Below are positions 25,547-34,192 of a stretch of 64,000 bases of DNA, piece after piece. The translations under genes were made by a program, and so were the position numbers. The notes beneath the pieces are model-generated. The model was not told the DNA's origin and made no database searches. It saw nothing but the letters and a program-made list of their open reading frames with translations. Source of the stretch: Motilibacter rhizosphaerae (GTDB lineage Bacteria > Actinomycetota > Actinomycetes > Motilibacterales > Motilibacteraceae); NCBI RefSeq assembly GCF_004216915.1, contig NZ_SGXD01000001.1:1069013-1133012 (forward strand). Direction: 5' to 3'. Position 1 is the stretch's first letter; every line of letters starts with the position of its first letter.

Positions 25547-26226
25547 CGCACGCCGCCGTCGCCGTGGAGCCGGTAGCCCACGCCGCGCACGGTCTCGATG
25601 GTGCGGCGGCCGAACGGCGCGTCGATCTTCTTGCGCAGGTAGCCGATGTAGACCTCGACGACGTTGGGGTCGCCCTCGTAGTACGTGTCCCACACGTGCG
25701 CCAGGATCTCGCTCTTGCTGACGACGGAGTCCTTCTCCCGCAGGAGGTACTCGAGCAGGGCGAACTCCCGCGGGGTCAGCGCGACCTCCGTCTCGCCGCG
25801 CGTGACGATGCGCCGGCTGGGGTCGAGCACCAGGTCGCCGGCGCGCAGCTCGGCCGGTCGCTCGGGGGCACCACGGCGCAGCAGCGCGCGCAGCCGGGCG
25901 ACGAGCACGACGAACGAGAACGGCTTCGTCAGGTAGTCGTCGGCGCCGATGTCGAGGCCGTCGGCCTGGTCGTACTCGCCGTCCTTCGCGGAGAGCATGA
26001 GCACCGGCACCCAGTTGCCCTCGGCGCGCAGCGCCTGGCAGACGCGGTAGCCCGAGAGCCGGGGCAGCATGACGTCGAGGACCACGGCGTCGTAGCCGCC
26101 CTCACGGGCGGCGTGCAGCCCGTCGAGCCCGTCGCCCGCCACGTCCACGGCGAAGCCCTCCGCGCGCAGCCCGCGCTGCAGGGCCAGCGCCATCCGCGCC
26201 TCGTCCTCCACGACCAGTACCCGCAT
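25543..26226 (-). CDS. OmpR/PhoB-family response regulator
   Basis: This 227-residue regulator has a receiver domain (VEDE acidic pair, phospho-Asp in AVVLDVMLP, Lys in LTKPFSF) and a C-terminal winged helix with EVYIGYLRKKID and TVRGVGYRL. It is co-translated with the downstream sensor kinase. A GGGAGG ribosome site precedes the ATG. The 149-bp spacer to the divergent LolA-like gene would hold its own promoter. Confidence 0.93.
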   Translation of the reverse strand: MRVLVVEDEARMALALQRGLRAEGFAVDVAGDGLDGLHAAREGGYDAVVLDVMLPRLSGYRVCQALRAEGNWVPVLMLSAKDGEYDQADGLDIGADDYLTKPFSFVVLVARLRALLRRGAPERPAELRAGDLVLDPSRRIVTRGETEVALTPREFALLEYLLREKDSVVSKSEILAHVWDTYYEGDPNVVEVYIGYLRKKIDAPFGRRTIETVRGVGYRLHGDGGVR

Positions 26227-26375
26227 GGGCAGCAGCCTCCCGCAGTCCGGCTGTGGATCTGCTGAGGCGGGCCCGGCGGCTGGTCTTCAGCGACCCTCAG
26301 CCTCCCCACAGCAGCCGTCGCGCACAGTGGACGACATCAGCAAGACAGGCACCAAGGACGTGGGGAGCGAGTCTC

Positions 26376-27530
26376 GTGAGCACCATCCCGAAGTCGGTCA
26401 AGTGGGGCGTCCCGGCCGTGGTCGGCACCGCCCTCGCCGCCGGCCTGGCCGTCATCCCGGTGGTGGCCGGGGCCAGCCCGTCCCTCCCGAGCCGGACGCC
26501 CGCCCAGCTGCTCGAGAGCGTGCAGCACAGCGGCTCGACGCCGTTCTCCGGCCGCATCGTCCAGACCTCCCGGCTCGGGCTCCCGCAGGTCCCCGGGCTC
26601 TCCTCGCTCGTGCCGCAGGCGGCATCGAGCGCCGCGGCCGGCACCTCCGGCAGCGCGACGGTCGGCTCGCTGGTCGAGCTGCTCACCGGCTCGCACAACG
26701 CCCAGGTCTGGTACGCCGGGCCGACGAAGGCGCGCGTCTCGCTCACCGCCGGCTCCACGGAGACCGACGCGGTGCGCGACGGGCGCGACGCGTGGTTCTG
26801 GACGAGCAGCAGCACGACCGCCCAGCACGCGACGCTGCCCGCGGACACCGACGACGCGCTCTCCTCCGCCGCCGCGTCCGTGACGCCGAGCGCGGTGGCC
26901 GACCAGGCGCTCGCCGCGATCAGCCCCACGACCGACGTCACCGTCGACGGCACGGCCAAGGTCGCCGGGCGCTCGGCGTACGAGCTCGTGCTCAAGCCCA
27001 AGCAGAGCGGCTCGCTCGTCCGCCAGGTGCGGCTCGCCGTCGACAGTGACACCAGCGTGCCGCTGCGCGTGCAGGTGTTCAGCACCCAGGCGACGGAGGC
27101 CGCGTTCGAGGTCAGCTTCAGCTCGGTGAGCTTCGACAAGCCCGACGATTCGGTCTTCGCCTTCCAGGCCCCGAGCGGCACCAAGGTCGTCGAGACCGGC
27201 CCGGCTGAGGTCGGGGACGGCTCGAAGGCCGACGAGGGGCGCAAGGCGCTCGCCGGAGTGGGACGCGAGGCGGCGCCGGGCGACCGCAGCGGGTTCGACG
27301 TGCTCGGGACCGGATGGACGTCCGTGCTGCAGGTCAAGGCGGGCGACGGCTCGGCCAAGGAGGCGAAGGACGCGGTCGCCAAGCTGCCCGTCGGCACGGA
27401 GGTCTCCGGCTCGTACGGCTCGGGCAAGCTCATCGAGACCGCGCTCGTCGACGTGCTCGTGCTCGAGGACGGCCGCGTGCTCGCCGGCGCCGTCACGCCG
27501 CAGGTGCTGGAGCAGGCCGCCGCGGGCTGA
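26376..27530 (+). CDS. Exported LolA-like protein
   Basis: This 384-residue protein has an N-terminal signal segment (KWGVPAVVGTALAAGLAVIPVVAGA) and then a LolA/RseB-like beta-barrel domain: repeated beta strands, RDGRDAWFWTSSS, and AYELVLKPKQSG followed by VRLAVDSDTSVPLRVQVF. Actinobacterial members of this group may carry lipids or sense envelope state, but the role is not established. GTG 26376 has GGGGAG eight bases upstream. It is divergent from the two-component system, which may control it, and ends at a strong terminator. Confidence 0.75.
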   Translation: MSTIPKSVKWGVPAVVGTALAAGLAVIPVVAGASPSLPSRTPAQLLESVQHSGSTPFSGRIVQTSRLGLPQVPGLSSLVPQAASSAAAGTSGSATVGSLVELLTGSHNAQVWYAGPTKARVSLTAGSTETDAVRDGRDAWFWTSSSTTAQHATLPADTDDALSSAAASVTPSAVADQALAAISPTTDVTVDGTAKVAGRSAYELVLKPKQSGSLVRQVRLAVDSDTSVPLRVQVFSTQATEAAFEVSFSSVSFDKPDDSVFAFQAPSGTKVVETGPAEVGDGSKADEGRKALAGVGREAAPGDRSGFDVLGTGWTSVLQVKAGDGSAKEAKDAVAKLPVGTEVSGSYGSGKLIETALVDVLVLEDGRVLAGAVTPQVLEQAAAG

Positions 27531-27557
27531 GGGCTGCCTCACGCTCGGCACTGCTGA

Positions 27558-27588
27558 GAGGCCCGTCCCGCTCGCCGGGGCGGGCCTC
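27558..27588 (+). terminator. Terminator after the LolA-like gene
   Basis: GAGGCCCGTCCCG (27558-27570) pairs with 27576-27588, with a single T-G wobble, around a 5-base loop. It sits 28 bases past the stop. Confidence 0.75.
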
Positions 27589-27671
27589 CTCGTCTGCCGG
27601 GCTCGTCCTGCGGAGGGCCCGGCGACCTGCCGGCCCGTACGCTGGAGGGCCGGACGACGCGGGGAGGTGCG

Positions 27672-28598
27672 GTGGGGCAGGGCCACTCCCACAGCCACAA
27701 CCACTCCCACGCGACGGCCGGGCAGCGGCACCGCGGGCGGCTCTGGACGACGCTCGCCATCACCGCCGCGGTCGTCGTGCTGGAGGCGGTCGGCGCCCTC
27801 GTCACCGGCTCGGTCGCCCTCGTCGCCGACGCCGGGCACCTGCTCTCCGACGCCGCCGGGATCGGGCTCTCGCTGCTCGCCACCGCGTACGCCGGGCGTC
27901 CGGCGACCTCGCAGCGCACCTTCGGCTGGCAGCGCGCCGAGATCCTCGCCGCGCTCGCGAACGGCGTGCTGCTCGTGCTGGTCTCGGCGTACGTCCTCGT
28001 CAGCGGCGTGCGGCAGGTCCTGCACCCGGGGCACGTGGACGCCGCCCCCATGCTCGTCGTCGCCGCGGTGGGTGCGGCGGCGAACGGCGCCTCGCTGCTG
28101 CTCCTCCGCGAGGGCTCGCGGGAGAGCCTGAACCTGCGCGGGGCCTACCTCGAGGTGCTGGGCGACCTGCTCGGCGCGCTCGCCGTCGTCGTCGCCGGTG
28201 CGGTGGTGCTGGCCACCGGGTGGCGGCGCGCGGACGGCGTCGCGGCCCTCCTGGTCGGCGCGATGATCGTCCCGCGGGCGCTGGCGCTGCTGCGGGAGGC
28301 CGCGGACGTCCTGCTCGAAGCCACGCCGCGGGGCGTCGACCTCGGGCACGTCCGCGACCACATGCTGCGGATCCCCGGCGTCGTCGACGTGCACGACCTG
28401 CACGCCTGGACCATCACCTCGGGAGTCCCGGTCCTCTCCGCGCACGTCGTCGTCGAGGACGACCGGCTCACCTGCGGCAGCGGCGGCGTGCTCGACGCGC
28501 TGGGCGAGTGCCTCGGCGGCCACTTCGACGTGGGGCACTGCACGTTCCAGGTGGAGCCGGCCGGGCACCGGGAGCACGAGCACTCGTCGCACGACTGA
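27672..28598 (+). CDS. Cation diffusion facilitator (CzcD/ZitB-like metal efflux)
   Basis: This 308-residue CDF transporter has a His-rich N-terminus (GHSHSHNHSHA), about six membrane helices with metal-site motifs DAGHLLSD and EVLGDLLGA, and a cytoplasmic ferredoxin-like domain (VHDLHAWTI) ending in another His cluster (HREHEHSSHD). It should export Zn2+ or a similar divalent metal in exchange for protons. GTG 27672 has GGGGAGG upstream. No metal-responsive regulator is adjacent. Confidence 0.9.
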   Translation: MGQGHSHSHNHSHATAGQRHRGRLWTTLAITAAVVVLEAVGALVTGSVALVADAGHLLSDAAGIGLSLLATAYAGRPATSQRTFGWQRAEILAALANGVLLVLVSAYVLVSGVRQVLHPGHVDAAPMLVVAAVGAAANGASLLLLREGSRESLNLRGAYLEVLGDLLGALAVVVAGAVVLATGWRRADGVAALLVGAMIVPRALALLREAADVLLEATPRGVDLGHVRDHMLRIPGVVDVHDLHAWTITSGVPVLSAHVVVEDDRLTCGSGGVLDALGECLGGHFDVGHCTFQVEPAGHREHEHSSHD

Positions 28599-28620
28599 GC
28601 GCCCGTGCCCCGGGCTGGGT

Positions 28621-29618
<998 letters not shown>

Positions 29619-29622
<4 letters not shown>

Positions 29623-30071
29623 GGGAGTGCCTTCCGGTAGAGGGCGATCTTGAGGTCGATGTGCTCGAGGTCGTGCTGGGCCTGCGCGAGCCGCTCGCGC
29701 AGTACGTCGCGGTGGGCCTCGAGGATCTCCAGGCGCTCGGCCTCGTTGCCGTCGCCGGCCCAGCACAGCTCGACGTAGTCCCGGACGACCCGGATGGGCA
29801 TGCCGGTCGAGCGGAGCCGGGTGAGGAAGCGCAGCCAGCTGAGGTCGCGGTCGTCGTAGCGCCGGCGGCCGGTCGCGTCCCGGCGCGGGCTGCGCACCAG
29901 GCCCGCGCGCTCGTAGTAGCGCAGGGTGTGCGGCGTGAGGCCCGTGAGCGCCGCGACCTCCGCGATGTCGTACGCGGTGTCCTGCTCGGTGTCCTGCTCG
30001 CCAGCGGCGGTCTGCTGGTGCGCCTCGCCGTCGAGCGACTGGGGCGGCGTCTGCGTCAGCGTCTGGGTCAC
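29619..30071 (-). CDS. MerR-family transcriptional regulator
   Basis: This 150-residue regulator has a MerR winged helix ([26 protein letters not shown], then [14 protein letters not shown]) after an unusual Gln/Thr-rich 33-residue lead, then a coiled-coil dimer helix. No cysteines suited to metal sensing are visible, so an organic or redox ligand is more likely. GTG 30071 has no Shine-Dalgarno but lies just after a -10-like CACGCT, so it may be leaderless. It is co-transcribed with the aldo/keto reductase. Confidence 0.88.
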
Positions 30072-30086
30072 AGCAGGAGCGTGCCC

Positions 30087-30108
30087 CTTCGAGCGCGCTC
30101 GAAGTCAA
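30087..30108 (-). promoter_or_regulatory. MerR-type promoter and operator
   Basis: CTTCGAGCGCGCTCGAAG (30087-30104) is an 18-bp perfect palindrome. On the minus strand TTGACT (30108-30103) overlaps its edge and a weak -10 CACGCT follows after 19 bp, the long spacer typical of MerR-activated promoters. The predicted +1 is the GTG of the merR-type gene. Confidence 0.75.
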
Positions 30109-30165
30109 GCGGGAGGCGTCGTCGTCGTCACACCGCAGGGGGAGTGCGAGGCCCGCGCCGGTTGC

Positions 30166-30194
30166 TTGACTCTTGTCTGGATTGCGGACTAACG
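30166..30194 (+). promoter_or_regulatory. Promoter of the secreted hydrolase gene
   Basis: TTGACT (30166-30171) and CTAACG (30189-30194) are 17 bp apart, giving a leader of about 135 nt before the ATG at 30336. No attenuator-like structure is evident in the leader. Confidence 0.45.
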
Positions 30195-30335
30195 TCCCGG
30201 CCATCGCGAGGGTGTGACCGTTAACACGTCATTCGCGAGAGCGGTCCGGTCCCGTGACGGCGACGACCCGACCAGCCGACCCATGCCCGCCCGGGACGTA
30301 CCCCGGGGCGGTCCCCCGCGTCCACAGGAGCACGC

Positions 30336-31247
30336 ATGCGCTACTCGCGCGTCATCCCGGCCATCCTCGCGGCAGGGGCCCTCGGCCTCGTCGCCAGCAG
30401 CAGCACCGACGTCTCCGCCTCGACGCGGAACGAGCAGTCCTCGCTCTCGCGCACCTTCCCCGTCGTGCGGGAGGCCGGGCCCGGGGCCGAGCAGTACACC
30501 GCCTACTACCCGGCCGACCCGAAGGCCGTGGGCCACGACCTGCCGATCGTCGTGTTCGGCAACGGCGCCTGCAACCACGCCAGCGACATCGAGTACATCA
30601 CCACGCTCGAGCTCGTCGCCTCGCACGGGTTCCTCGTCGTCTCGGAAGGCTACTACGCCGGAGCGCCCGCCGGTGTGAGCAACGCCCCCGACCCCTCGCT
30701 GCTGACCAAGGCGATCGACTGGGCGCAGGCCCAGGACCGCGCCCACGGCAGCGACCTGCGCCACCACGTCGACACGTCGAGCATCGCCGTGGCGGGCCAC
30801 TCCTGCGGCGGCATCGAGGCCCTCGTCGCCGGCGAGGACCCGCGGGTCGACGCCGTCCTCGCCCTGGACACCGGCTTCTTCCCGACGAGCGCGCCGTTCG
30901 GCTACGGCCGCGACGAGCTCGCGAAGCTGCACTCGCCGGTGCTGTTCCTCGACGGCGGGCCGGACGACATCGCGTACGAGAACTCGGTCGCGAACTACGG
31001 GCTCGTCACCGTGCCGGCCATCCACGCCACCAACCCGGACGCCGGGCACGCGGGCTTCTGGCACAACACCCGCAAGATGCAGTGGGACATGACGCTCACG
31101 CCCGAGGCGGCGACGGTCATCGTGCAGTTCCTCGACCTGGCGCTGTACGGCAACCAGGGCGCCGACGCGTACTTCCGCGGGGCGCACCCGGGGCTGGCCG
31201 CGGTCCCCGGCTGGAGCGTGGAGAGCAAGGACTTCCCGACCTCGTGA
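30336..31247 (+). CDS. Secreted alpha/beta hydrolase
   Basis: This 303-residue protein has a signal peptide (VIPAILAAGALGLVASSSTDVSA) and an alpha/beta hydrolase domain with LPIVVFGNGACNH (oxyanion region), the nucleophile elbow AGHSCGG, LDGGPDD (acid) and DAGHAGF (His). It resembles the chlorophyllase/dienelactone-hydrolase-like branch that includes cutinase-like enzymes. It should act outside the cell on an ester; the substrate is unknown. It is a single-gene unit between a clear promoter and terminator. Confidence 0.82.
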   Translation: MRYSRVIPAILAAGALGLVASSSTDVSASTRNEQSSLSRTFPVVREAGPGAEQYTAYYPADPKAVGHDLPIVVFGNGACNHASDIEYITTLELVASHGFLVVSEGYYAGAPAGVSNAPDPSLLTKAIDWAQAQDRAHGSDLRHHVDTSSIAVAGHSCGGIEALVAGEDPRVDAVLALDTGFFPTSAPFGYGRDELAKLHSPVLFLDGGPDDIAYENSVANYGLVTVPAIHATNPDAGHAGFWHNTRKMQWDMTLTPEAATVIVQFLDLALYGNQGADAYFRGAHPGLAAVPGWSVESKDFPTS

Positions 31248-31275
31248 CGTCGGGTCGTCCCAGCTGAGCTGGTCT

Positions 31276-31305
31276 GGACGGGCGGGGCTCCGGCCCCGCC
31301 CGTCC
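31276..31305 (+). terminator. Terminator after the secreted hydrolase
   Basis: GGACGGGCGGGGC (31276-31288) pairs perfectly with 31293-31305 around TCCG. It also lies just beyond the 3' end of the convergent arr gene, so it may be bidirectional. Confidence 0.85.
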
Positions 31306-31316
31306 GTCGTCACTCG

Positions 31317-31799
31317 CTAGTCGATGATCAGGTCGCGGCCCTCGCCGCGCAGCCGGGCCAGCGACGCGAGCATCGCGTCGACCTCGGCGGACGAGTGCCG
31401 CGGCCAGTCGAGCACCTCGCCGACCACCCGGAGGGGGTCGCGGGACCGGTACGACCGGGTGGGGTTCCCGGGGAACCGCTTGTCGGTGACGTTCGGGTCG
31501 TCCTCGAACGGGCCGGTCGGCTCCACCTCGTAGACCCGGCCGGTCACGTCGTCCTGCTCCCCGGCGAGCCCGGCGGCGGCGAGGCCGGCGGCGAGCTCCG
31601 CGCCCCAGGCGGCCGTCTCCGGGCGGGTCGTGAAGTACACGTGCACCAGGGGCTGTCCGGGCCGGAAGTGCGAGGGTCGCCCGGGCTCGATGAGGTCGCC
31701 CGGCGCGAGCACGGCCCTGGTGCCGTGGAGGAACGGCCCGGTGATGTGGTCGTGGTCGTCGAGCGTGGCGGGCGGGGGTGTCGTCGCGTCGTCGAGCAC
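31317..31799 (-). CDS. arr: Rifamycin ADP-ribosyltransferase
   Basis: This 160-residue protein matches Arr: HGTRAVLAPGDLI near residue 25, HVYFTT, AAWGAELAAGLA, and the block VEPTGPFEDDPNVTDKRFPG followed by NPTRSYRS. Arr transfers ADP-ribose from NAD to rifampicin and inactivates it. The N-terminus is about 18 residues longer than usual; the GTG at 31799 is the furthest start and a later one is possible. It lies 40 bp downstream of the MFS efflux gene on the same strand, so it is probably under the same TetR control. Confidence 0.92.
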   Translation of the reverse strand: MLDDATTPPPATLDDHDHITGPFLHGTRAVLAPGDLIEPGRPSHFRPGQPLVHVYFTTRPETAAWGAELAAGLAAAGLAGEQDDVTGRVYEVEPTGPFEDDPNVTDKRFPGNPTRSYRSRDPLRVVGEVLDWPRHSSAEVDAMLASLARLRGEGRDLIID

Positions 31800-31839
31800 G
31801 CGTCCGATGCTCCCACCCGCCGTTGCGACCGTGCTCCGG

Positions 31840-33312
31840 CTAGTGCGGGTCCTCGACCGAGCGGGAGTCGGTGAGGGTGAGCGCGCCCCACCCGGCGACG
31901 AGGCCGACGACGACGGCCAGCGTCGCGTACGTCACCCGCTCGCCGTGGAAGAACGAGGCCACGAGCGCGCTGCCCCACCGGCCCTCGGGCAGGCTCGCCG
32001 TGACCAGCGCGGCGATGAGGGTGCCGACCACCGCGGTGCCGATGCTCGTGCCGACCTCCTGGGCGGTGTCGTTGAGCGCGGCGCCGATCGAGGTGCGGTT
32101 CTCGGGCATGGCGTCGACGAGCGCGACGGCGCAGATCGTCATGACGATGCGCAGGCCGACCGTCATGAGGACCATGCCGACCGCGACCGCGGCGTAGCCG
32201 TGGTCCACGCCCCAGGCGAGCTCGGCGAGCGCGCCGGCGAGGAGGACTGCGCCGACGAGGCAGGCGACGCGGTGGCCGAAGCGCTGGCCGAGCTGCTCGG
32301 CGACCGGAGTGGCAGCGAGCATCGTGAGGATGAAGGGCAGGTTCGCCAGGCCGGCGCGCACCGGGCTCCAGCCGTAGGCGAACTGGAAGTGCAGGATCAG
32401 CCCGAACATCACCCCGGCCATGGCGATCGACGTCCCGACCTGGGCGAGCGAGGCGCCGCGCACGGTGCCGCTGGTGAAGACGCCGAGGTCGAGCATGGGC
32501 TGCTCGGTGGCGCGCTCGTGGCGGACGAACGCCACGAGGGCGACGAGGGCGCCGGCGGCGCAGAGCAGCGTGGGGAGCGAGAGCCAGCCGTGCTGCACGC
32601 CGCTGGTGGCGGAGTAGCAGGCGAGCCCGATGGTCGCGATGCTCAGCACGGCGCCGGGGAGGTCGAGCCGGTCGCCGGTGAGGTCCTCGCGCCGGTCGGC
32701 GGGGACGCCGAACCGGACACCGACCCAGGCGAGCAGCGCCAGCGGTGCGTTGACGACGAGCAGCCACTCCCAGCGGACATGCGCGAGTGCCGTGCCGCCG
32801 AGCAGCGGGCCGAGGATGAAGCCGCTCATGCCGACGACGATCATCACCGTCATCGCCCTCATGCGCAGGGCCTGCTCCTCGAACAGGCGGAACACCAGCG
32901 AGTTCGTGACCGGCGCCATCGCCGCGGCAGCGAGGCCGAGCGCAGCGCGCAGGACGATGAGCTGCCCCGCGGACTCGACGACGACGACCGCGAGGCTGAT
33001 GGTGCCGAACGCCGCGAGGCCGCTGAGCAGCACCCGCCGGCGACCGAGCCGGTCGGCGGCCGAGCCCGCCGTGAGGAGCAGGCCGCCGAAGGTCAGCGAG
33101 TACGCGCCGGTGACCCACTGCAAGGCGGTCGTCCCGCTGCCGAGGTCGCGCCCGATCGTCGGCAGCGCGATGGTCAGCAGCGTGTTGTCGACCATCTCGA
33201 CGAAGAAGGCGAGGCAGAGGGCGAGCAGGGGGATCCACGCCGCCCGCAGGGAGGCGTAGGTCGTGCTGCTGGCGGCCGGAGCGGCCGCGGGGGGAGCGGT
33301 GGTGGAGCTCAT
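31840..33312 (-). CDS. MFS drug transporter (DHA2/EmrB-type)
   Basis: This 490-residue transporter has 12-14 hydrophobic segments, the family start FFVEMVDNTLLTIALPTIG, motif A DRLGRRR and motif C GMSGFILGPLLGG. It should export drugs or toxic organics with proton influx. ATG 33312 has GGGAGG upstream. Transcription starts in the spacer with three GAACnnnGTTC operators and continues into arr. Paired efflux and inactivation suggests resistance to rifamycin-like compounds. Confidence 0.9.
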   Translation of the reverse strand: MSSTTAPPAAAPAASSTTYASLRAAWIPLLALCLAFFVEMVDNTLLTIALPTIGRDLGSGTTALQWVTGAYSLTFGGLLLTAGSAADRLGRRRVLLSGLAAFGTISLAVVVVESAGQLIVLRAALGLAAAAMAPVTNSLVFRLFEEQALRMRAMTVMIVVGMSGFILGPLLGGTALAHVRWEWLLVVNAPLALLAWVGVRFGVPADRREDLTGDRLDLPGAVLSIATIGLACYSATSGVQHGWLSLPTLLCAAGALVALVAFVRHERATEQPMLDLGVFTSGTVRGASLAQVGTSIAMAGVMFGLILHFQFAYGWSPVRAGLANLPFILTMLAATPVAEQLGQRFGHRVACLVGAVLLAGALAELAWGVDHGYAAVAVGMVLMTVGLRIVMTICAVALVDAMPENRTSIGAALNDTAQEVGTSIGTAVVGTLIAALVTASLPEGRWGSALVASFFHGERVTYATLAVVVGLVAGWGALTLTDSRSVEDPH

Positions 33313-33333
33313 GGGGCACCTCCCGGTGGGACC

Positions 33334-33382
33334 GAACGTCGTTCGACTCTCGAACGCTGTTCGGTAGGATAGAACAACGTTC
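33334..33382. promoter_or_regulatory. Three TetR-type operators between MFS and tetR-like genes
   Basis: Three 11-bp palindromes of form GAACnnnGTTC lie at 33334-33344, 33352-33362 and 33372-33382. The candidate tetR promoter (TTCGAC 33342-33347, TAGGAT 33365-33370) and a minus-strand -10-like GAGAGT (33351-33346) both overlap them, so one repressor could shut both directions. Confidence 0.8.
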
Positions 33383-33405
33383 GGTACGGCGCAAGGTGTG
33401 GTGGG

Positions 33406-34176
33406 ATGGTGGGCATGGCACGGCGGGCAGTGGGGGACGAGGCGGGCCCTGCTCCACGGGCGCAAGGTCCGCGGGCGGCAGGTCCGCGGGCGGGAGGTGC
33501 GCGGCGGCGCGCCTCGCACTCGCTCGAGGCCGTGGTGCGCGAGACGGTAGCGCTGCTCGACGAGGCGGGGGAGCCGTCGCTCACCTTCCGCGCCCTCGCG
33601 GCCCGGCTCGGGGGCGGTGTCGGCAGCATCTACTGGTACGTCTCGAGCAAGGACGAGCTCCTCGACCGCGCGACCGACGCGGTCCTCGCCGAGGTCGTCG
33701 CCCAGACGGAGCAGTACGCGGGCCGCGCCGACGACCCGGTCGAGGACGTGCGGGCGATCGCGGTCGCGCTGTTCGAGGCGGTGGTGGCTCGGCACTGGCT
33801 CGGCGCGTACCTCATGCGGGACACGACCCTGCAGCCCCACGCGCTGCAGCTGTTCGAGCGGATCGGCGAGCAGGTCATGCGGCTCGGGCTCGGCCCGCGC
33901 GACTGCTTCCACGCGGTCTCGGCCGTCATCGGCTTCGTCGTCGGCACCGCGGCCGACCTCGGACAGCAGGCGCCGCAGGAGGTCCTCGACGGCCGGGTGA
34001 CCGCGGAGGAGTACATGACCCGCTTCGCCGACCAGTGGCGCAGCCTCGACCCGGAGGCGTTCCCGTTCGTGCACTTCATCGTCGAGGAGTTCGCCGGCCA
34101 CGACGACACCGAGCAGTTCCAGGCAGGCCTGGACCTGCTGCTCGAGGGCCTGCGCGCACGGGCCGCCGGCGCCTGA
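33406..34176 (+). CDS. TetR-family transcriptional regulator
   Basis: This is a 256-residue regulator. After a Pro/Arg/Ala-rich lead of about 40 residues comes the TetR helix-turn-helix (LTFRALAARLGGGVGSIYWYVSSKDELL) and a TetR_C-type ligand domain. ATG 33406 and ATG 33415 are both possible; both follow G-rich sequence. It is divergent from the MFS-arr unit across a 93-bp spacer packed with three matching palindromes, so it very likely represses that unit and itself. The inducer may be the exported drug. Confidence 0.9.
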   Translation: MVGMARRAVGDEAGPAPRAQGPRAAGPRAGGARRRASHSLEAVVRETVALLDEAGEPSLTFRALAARLGGGVGSIYWYVSSKDELLDRATDAVLAEVVAQTEQYAGRADDPVEDVRAIAVALFEAVVARHWLGAYLMRDTTLQPHALQLFERIGEQVMRLGLGPRDCFHAVSAVIGFVVGTAADLGQQAPQEVLDGRVTAEEYMTRFADQWRSLDPEAFPFVHFIVEEFAGHDDTEQFQAGLDLLLEGLRARAAGA

Positions 34177-34192
34177 CGGGCGCGTGGGACGG

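Noticed and set aside
30211-30228. A CRP-like or LacI-like site (TGTGA...ACAC) before the secreted hydrolase.
   Set aside because: Only the outer bases are symmetric; the right half does not match TCACA. Too weak to call.
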